Shown: positions 58,205 to 64,000 of the stretch, piece after piece
How the letters are laid out: each line of letters begins with the position of its first letter
Numbering within the stretch: position 1 is the stretch's first letter
Origin: Amoebidium appalachense
Taxonomy: Eukaryota; Ichthyosporea
Assembly: GCA_963693365.1 (NCBI GenBank)
Contig: CAVNZM010000009.1
Coordinates: 10,478,001-10,542,000, forward strand
Length of the DNA: 64,000 nucleotides
Direction: 5' to 3'
Translations under genes and position numbers: made by a program
Notes under the pieces: model-generated
Database searches by the model: none
The model's input: the letters and a program-made list of their open reading frames with translations, nothing else
What the model was told of the DNA's origin: nothing

Positions 58205-58861
58205 GTGCTTACGTACACCGGCTCAGTAAAACTATGTTGTGGCTCGCCAATCATTACTCTTGCGCATGCACCATATAAGGAGTTTGTGCGGGAGTGGGTG
58301 ACTTTGGACTGCCACTTACTTATTAAACATGTACACAATCACAAGATAATCACGCAATATAACAAATGGAAAAAGATACCACACGACACTAGACCCGATG
58401 AAAGCATACACCTTGAAAAACTAAGCCTTATGTCTCGTTTTATATATACTGACCGCCTCAACCATATTGCCAAATATGGCACTCGCAAGTGTATAACACC
58501 TAAATACATATTACCTTCCTGTAGAACTGGTCTTTCTCTAGCTGATGGTATTATTGATCAATTACCACGCTTTTACTGTACACGTGCTATACAGTGGAGA
58601 TCTAATAAGTATAAGGTGGCATCATTTGCATGCCCAAACAACACACACACACACCAGTTTAACCGGTCATGTATCGCCAAATGTAGTTTGATAGACCACA
58701 TAATACCGCAACACACACACGTCACATTCACAACAGACACCCAGAAAGATAGCCTACCTGTAAATTACAACATCCTTGATTTTATACTAAACACGCGTAA
58801 CTACGACCTGTTTATTAGATGTATTGATTGGCTTGAGAAACACATCACTACAAAATTATAG
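58205..58861 (+). CDS. Single-exon open frame of 218 codons, unknown; possibly transposon-derived
   Basis: The frame opens at an ATG after a poly-A tract and ends at TAG before a (CA)n array. Its amino-acid use is ordinary, unlike the repeat-made frames around it, with blocks such as LMSRFIYTDRLNHIAKYGT and YNILDFILNTRNYDLFIRC. The lack of introns contrasts with every host gene here. The tail loosely recalls C-termini of non-LTR retrotransposon proteins, but I see no RT or endonuclease motif. No function is assigned. Confidence 0.35.
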   Translation: MLTYTGSVKLCCGSPIITLAHAPYKEFVREWVTLDCHLLIKHVHNHKIITQYNKWKKIPHDTRPDESIHLEKLSLMSRFIYTDRLNHIAKYGTRKCITPKYILPSCRTGLSLADGIIDQLPRFYCTRAIQWRSNKYKVASFACPNNTHTHQFNRSCIAKCSLIDHIIPQHTHVTFTTDTQKDSLPVNYNILDFILNTRNYDLFIRCIDWLEKHITTKL

Positions 58862-58881
58862 CGCACGCGCACACACACACA

Positions 58882-58938
<57 letters not shown>

Positions 58939-59065
58939 CCAGCTGATACCGAGTGTCCCGAGGGGAGCCCCCTTTAAAAAAAAAAAATAAAAAATAAAAA
59001 AAAATAAAAAAAAACAAAAAAATAAAAAAAATAAAAAATAAAAAAAAAAAAAAAACGGGGAACCC
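58862..59065. repeat. (CA)n array followed by A-rich tract
   Basis: (CA)n at 58866-58938 directly after the 218-codon frame, then about 85 bp of A with scattered T and C (58977-59055). An A-rich tail after an intronless frame is what an old retroposed sequence would leave. Confidence 0.7.
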
Positions 59066-59420
59066 CAACTAATTGATTTCTCCTTGTAGTCTTTATGGTG
59101 TCTCGTAGAGAAAGTAAACCCTGATATATAGTCACCACCCGACATCTATGTACGTGATCATGATATACCGCTGAGGGGATATTCCGAGCAAACCCCCCCC
59201 CCCCATACCTGAGACTGGTTCTCTTTGCCTCGAGTAAACAGCGTAAACCCCAATGACATTTGTGGAATCTGGCGAAAGTTTTGCGCACAGTCGTACAGAT
59301 CTCAGGCGGTGCATACACAGTACGGTCAGTGTGCACCCATATGCATGTGTGTGTGTCAACGTTAGAGTTTCAACCAGACTTTTGCAAGGTCACTGTAGTT
59401 GGGGCAGATCAACCATTCTT

Positions 59421-59566
59421 CAGTATTTCGGAAGTGAAAAGGGTGCTATTGTAGGAAACTAATGTAGTATTGGTGCCCCATGTATTGGCCCCTCAGTATT
59501 TCGGAAGTGACAAGGGTGCTATTGTAGGAAACTAATGTAGTAATGGTGCCCCATGTATTGGCCCCT
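59421..59566 (+). repeat. 73-bp tandem duplication
   Basis: Two copies, 59421-59493 and 59494-59566, starting CAGTATTTCGGAAGTGA and ending CATGTATTGGCCCC; they differ at only a few positions. They lie about 320 bp upstream of the GRAM gene start. Confidence 0.92.
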
Positions 59567-59884
59567 TCAAGGTAAAATATAAGAGCGTATGAGAGCATCT
59601 GAGGGCATGAACGGTATGTCCACGTCAAAAATTGAACCAGTGCACGAATTCGAACTTGGGACAAGATATCGATCTGCTTGGCATGTTCAGTGCGATAGTG
59701 CTACATTTGGTATTCAAATTCATATACACTCCTGTTCAATGACACTATCAGGTATGATTACAGGCACCTCACAGCTTGCGATGACATACTTGACCTCTTC
59801 AGGCTTACATGGCGATGTGTGTTAACTTTCTGTAGCTACAACACACACACGCATAAAACAACTCATCATCTCTAAACACTTAAT

Positions 59885-60460
59885 ATGCCGAGTCTGTCCG
59901 AGGCCAAAAGGGCACGGCGTGCGTCCCTTACCGGAGGACTGAATGGGCTGCTGAGTGGGGGGCAGTCGGCCAGTGAGAGGAGTGATGAGGAGGGGACGTC
60001 ACGTGATACCACACCCACACCCCCAGAGAGGGGCGTGGCAGCTGCAGGTGAGAACTTGTGGGTGGGTGGTGATGGCGGAGTGGGGTGGGGTGGGGAGGGA
60101 GTGGGGGGTGGTGTGTGTGTGTGTGTGTGGGAGGGGAAGGTGGGGGGGGGGGGGGAGGGGGGGGGAGGGGGGGCAGGGCGGTACGGTTGAAGGGGGGAGG
60201 GGGGGGAGACGGTTGGGTAGGTTGCTATGTATGTGTGGCTGGGTGCCATGGGGTGTGGTTAGAGAGGGAGGGGGAATGGGGGGAGGGATAGAGGGGAAGA
60301 GAGTGCATGCTTTTTGTCTGCTTTTATGTGTGTTTGTGTGTGTGTGTGTGCATGCATGGGTGTTTTCACGCATGTGCCTGCACACACATACACACGGTTG
60401 TATGTGCAACCGAGGCTTGTTGTCCACGTACTAGTCTGACTGTGTGTTTGTGTGTGCGTG

Positions 60461-60493
<33 letters not shown>

Positions 60494-61901
60494 TTGTGTG
60501 TGCTTGTGTGTGTATGTATCTTTATTCCGTTTCTCCCTTTTTCCCCTGCAGATTTTTTTTTTTTTGTTTCGAATGTAATATTTCACCCCTTGCCTCCGTT
60601 TTGCTTGTACATACAGAGTTTTCCCCCCCTCCCCCCTCCCCGCCGACTGTACCGACTGCCCCTCTCACTCATTTCTTCTTCTTCCTGTCAAACAAAAAAA
60701 CACCAGACAGACAAACACACACGAGTACACACATGCACACCCACACACATACCCACAGACACAGACACACACACCCGTACGCACACATGCACCCACCACG
60801 CTCAATTTAGCACGCGCACACACACAACCCCCGCCACCTGCCCCCGTTCATCCCCTCCCCTTCCCCCTCCCCTCCCTCCCCCCCCCCGGGGGCCCACCGC
60901 CGCCCTCCCCTGCTATCCACCCACCACATATTGCACACACACACACAGACACACACACTACAACCCCCCTTGAAGGCAGTGCGTCTGCCCCCCAGCTCCC
61001 AATCACCCACACGGAGATCAAGAGAAGATACAGTCTGATCACACGCAGTATCTGCGAGTTCAGTAGTCACCTGCCCTCATGGCAGAGGAGAAAATCGGCC
61101 ACTGATGGGGTGGGAAGGAAGGAGGAGGGGGGGTCCAATGCTGTGCCGGCCGTACCTGAGCAGGATGAGGGGTAGGTGGTCGGAATTGCATGGGGGTGTT
61201 TTGTTGTTGTGTTTATGTGTGACAGGTTCGTGTTCCGCCTTTGTGGCGGAGAGTTGGTCACAGTTGCATTTCGTACGATTAGAATCTGATTATTTGGCAT
61301 CACCTAAGTAATCTGTTCTCATGTTATTAATATAACTCTTGGGCCTTTTTATGTTTTCTTTGTGGAATCAACCACTTATATTACACACAAGTTCTTCGTC
61401 TCACTGGCCTTAGCATCCATTACATCACCCCTACAGGGGTAGGCTGCTAGAATCTCTTTTCCAGACAACCCCCCCCCCCCCCCCCCTCCCCCTAGCCCAC
61501 AAGGAAACAGGGGGAAAAAAACATGCCTTTTTAAGTATGAAGCGGGGGGCTAGCCATCCACAACCTTTAAGTTTCCAAAATTCTAGCGCTAGAACCGTAA
61601 CTTCAGCCCCTCCCTTTGTTCCTTGGCCCACACATTCTAACAAGTTCTTGGCAGGGACACACCCAGTTCAGGCTCCCGCCGCTTCATTTCTGTGTTTGGT
61701 GACGTATGCCCGGGGCAGATAGGACTACACTCATATGCGGCAGCCATGACACGAAGTGGGGTTGGGGTGCAGGGGAGGCTGTATCTGAGCGACCAGAGTG
61801 TGTGCTTTGCATCGCCAATCAGTAGTCGGCTGGTGGTGGTGCCCTACAGGGCTATCACGCAGATGTTGAAGAAGAGATATGCAGGCCTGCCTACGGCTAT
61901 A

Positions 61902-61965
<64 letters not shown>

Positions 61966-62319
61966 GGAGGACTGGGGAGTGTGTGAGTTAGTGTGTGTGT
62001 GTGTGGGTTGGGGGGGGGGGGGGGGGGGGGGGGGGGTCCGTGGTGACGGTGGGGGAGGGGGAAGGGGGGTGATGTGTGACGATATGAATGCGGGTATGTG
62101 TTTGACTAGGAGAGGAGGAAGCGTGGGGCATGCCGTGATATAGTCGACTAACGATATACCCCCTCCCCCGCAAAAAAAATGAATAATAAATAACAGTAAT
62201 TGAAAGTAAAATACTATCGAAAAAACGAACCAAATAAACATACAAGCCGGCTGCCTGGCATTTTCTTGATAGTCTGTGTTGCATATGTGACCTTGGTGGT
62301 TTGGCAGACATAATAGCCA

Positions 62320-62360
<41 letters not shown>

Positions 62361-62673
62361 CCGTCCCTCTTCCTGGGCTGTTACTAGAAGGGACCGGTGG
62401 TGAAGATTGGGGGGGGGTGGAGGGAGGGAGGCTGTATCGAGCATTGACTATTATCTCTTCCTTGGTTCAGTCGCACAATTGGATTAGTACGTGACAGAAA
62501 GTATGTGTGACACAAAAGTGATGGGTTAAGATACGGCATGGTGATTGGTGGGTGGGTGTGTGATCTGATTGGTTGCCATGCAGGGTGGTGGTGGGGGCCG
62601 GGGAGCAGACGTACTTCTTCCACTCCATGCTAGCAAGAAACGACTGCCACAGAGAGATGGTGGCATTGTGGAT

Positions 62674-62719
<46 letters not shown>

Positions 62720-62858
62720 TGTGTGTGTGTGTGTGCGCACGCGCGTGTGCGTGTGCGTGTGCGTGTGCGTGTGCGTGTGCGTGTGCGTGTGCGTGTGCGT
62801 GTGCGTGTGCGTGTGCGTGTGCGTGTGCGTGTGCGTGTGCGTGTGCGTGCGTGTGCGC

Positions 62859-62934
<76 letters not shown>

Positions 62935-62990
62935 GTGTGCGTGTGCGTATGCGTGTGCGTATGCGTGTACGTGTGCGTGTACGTGTGCGT

Positions 62991-63052
<62 letters not shown>

Positions 63053-63257
63053 AATTGTGTGTGCAATTGTGTGTGTGTGTGTGTGTTTGTGTGTGTGCGT
63101 GTGCGTGTACGTGTACGTGTGCGTGTGCGTGTGTGTGTGCGTGTGCTCGCGCGCGCGCGCGCGCGCGCGTGTCTGTGTCTGTGTCTGTGTCTGTGTCTGT
63201 GTCTGTGTCTGTGTCTGTGTCTGTGTCTGTGTCTGTGTCTGTGTCTGTGTCTGTGTC

Positions 63258-63302
<45 letters not shown>

Positions 63303-63819
63303 GCTCGCGCATGCGTATGCATATGTATGTGCGTGTGCGTGTGCGTGTGCGTGTGCGTGTGCGTTTGTACATTATCATTCCTGCCTGTGTGTGCCCATGC
63401 GTGTGTCTGTGTGCGTGCCTGTGTGTGTGTGTGTGTGTGTGTGTTTGTGGCGGCATAGGGACACCGCTGGTGATGGGCATTGTTCAAGTTACCTTCGCTC
63501 GCACAATTGTTCTCGGGTCTGTTTTTCTTTTTTTTTGCTTTTGATCTATTATGGTTGCCACCCGCTACCCCCCCCCCCCCTTCCCCCCTGCCAATAAATA
63601 AAAAAATAATGATAAAAAATGAAATAAAATAGGAAAAAAAAGATAAGGAAAAAACCGGAGAGATAGAAGAAAACGCTCTAACACGGACCACCATCCCATT
63701 CTCCCCACGTAACACACACACACACACACAGACACACACAGACACACAGACAGACACACACACACACACACACACACGCGCGCGCGCGCACTCACACACG
63801 CACACACACGCGCATGCGT

Positions 63820-63860
<41 letters not shown>

Positions 63861-64000
63861 AACAACAACGAAAACCACCCAGGCACCACCACTACTGCTG
63901 CATGTGAGGGCGATGGTGATGAGCCAGAGGATGATGAAGGAAACCCCCCTGACGATGACCCCCCCAGCCCAAGGAGGCCTGCAACTTCAACCGTGTACCT
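59885..64000 (+). CDS. GRAM-domain protein (3' end beyond the window)
   Basis: Exons 59885-60047, 60976-61171, 61655-61903, 62584-62674 and 63858 to the window end, all GT-AG with matching phases. Exon 1 ([20 protein letters not shown]) is basic and Ser-rich and exon 2 is a linker. Exons 3-4 encode the GRAM domain: [42 protein letters not shown] and then [14 protein letters not shown]...ALWM. Exon 5 starts [13 protein letters not shown] and becomes acidic ([13 protein letters not shown]). GRAM domains bind phosphoinositides or phosphatidylserine at membranes; many such proteins act in lipid transfer (VASt/ASTER) or Rab regulation (TBC), which the missing 3' part would decide. Acceptors at 60975 and 63857 were chosen because only they keep the frame. 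Confidence 0.82.
62675..63450 (+). repeat. Compound (GT)n, (GTGTGC)n, (GTGTCT)n intron array
   Basis: It begins at the GTGTGT donor after exon 4 of the GRAM gene. Blocks are (GT)n, about 17 copies of GTGTGC (62748-62848), (GT)n, mixed GTGTGC/GTATGC, (GT)n, and about 17 copies of TCTGTG (63170-63262), then (GT)n and GTGTGC again. A second CA array (63714-63857) ends at the next acceptor. Confidence 0.93.

Overview
The window is nuclear DNA of a eukaryote. Every confident gene is split by GT-AG introns, poly(A)-type signals occur, and Ty1/copia retrotransposons are present. I cannot name the species. The gene content (Wss1/WLM protease, BTB/beta-propeller, ethanolamine kinase, GRAM and PX proteins) plus extreme microsatellite and poly(dG).poly(dC) content fits a protist or alga; this is inference. 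Non-coding DNA is unusually rich in (CA)n/(GT)n, (GTGC)n, (CT)n/(GA)n and uninterrupted G or C runs of up to about 64 bases.

Layout: (1) 635-3292 (+), the 3' part of a Wss1-like WLM metalloprotease gene with RanBP2-type zinc fingers; its catalytic exon is not visible. (2) 3.3-6.5 kb, repeats including a 750-bp minisatellite. (3) 8570-6497 (-), a two-exon BTB/T1 plus beta-propeller protein. (4) 10829-14936 (+), a five-exon class I SAM methyltransferase. (5) 16770-25521 (+), an ankyrin-repeat plus PX-domain protein with about eleven exons. (6) 25.5-33.9 kb, gene-poor, with a solo-LTR-like element, a gag-like foldback and a dispersed repeat family. (7) 36896-33927 (-), an unrecognised seven-exon gene, head-to-head with (8) 38295-45813 (+), a complete eleven-exon ethanolamine/choline kinase gene. 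(9) 46.3-47.4 kb, a probable hAT-like non-autonomous element. (10) 48.7-55.9 kb, a retrotransposon nest: a 5'-truncated copia fragment (+) abutting a copia element (-) whose 3' LTR continues into a second gag start. (11) 56.6-57.4 kb, the second copy of the solo-LTR-like element, inverted relative to the first. (12) 59885 to the window end (+), the 5' part of a GRAM-domain gene.

The host genes are unrelated housekeeping or signalling functions (protein-DNA crosslink repair, ubiquitin-adaptor type, methyl transfer, phosphoinositide binding, phospholipid synthesis); nothing suggests a co-regulated cluster. Two genome-wide habits stand out. First, microsatellites abut splice sites in a sense-strand-specific way: (GT)n starts at donors and (CA)n ends at acceptors. 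Second, several reading-frame or splicing inconsistencies in otherwise good coding sequence fall in short G or C runs, which may be assembly error or biology.
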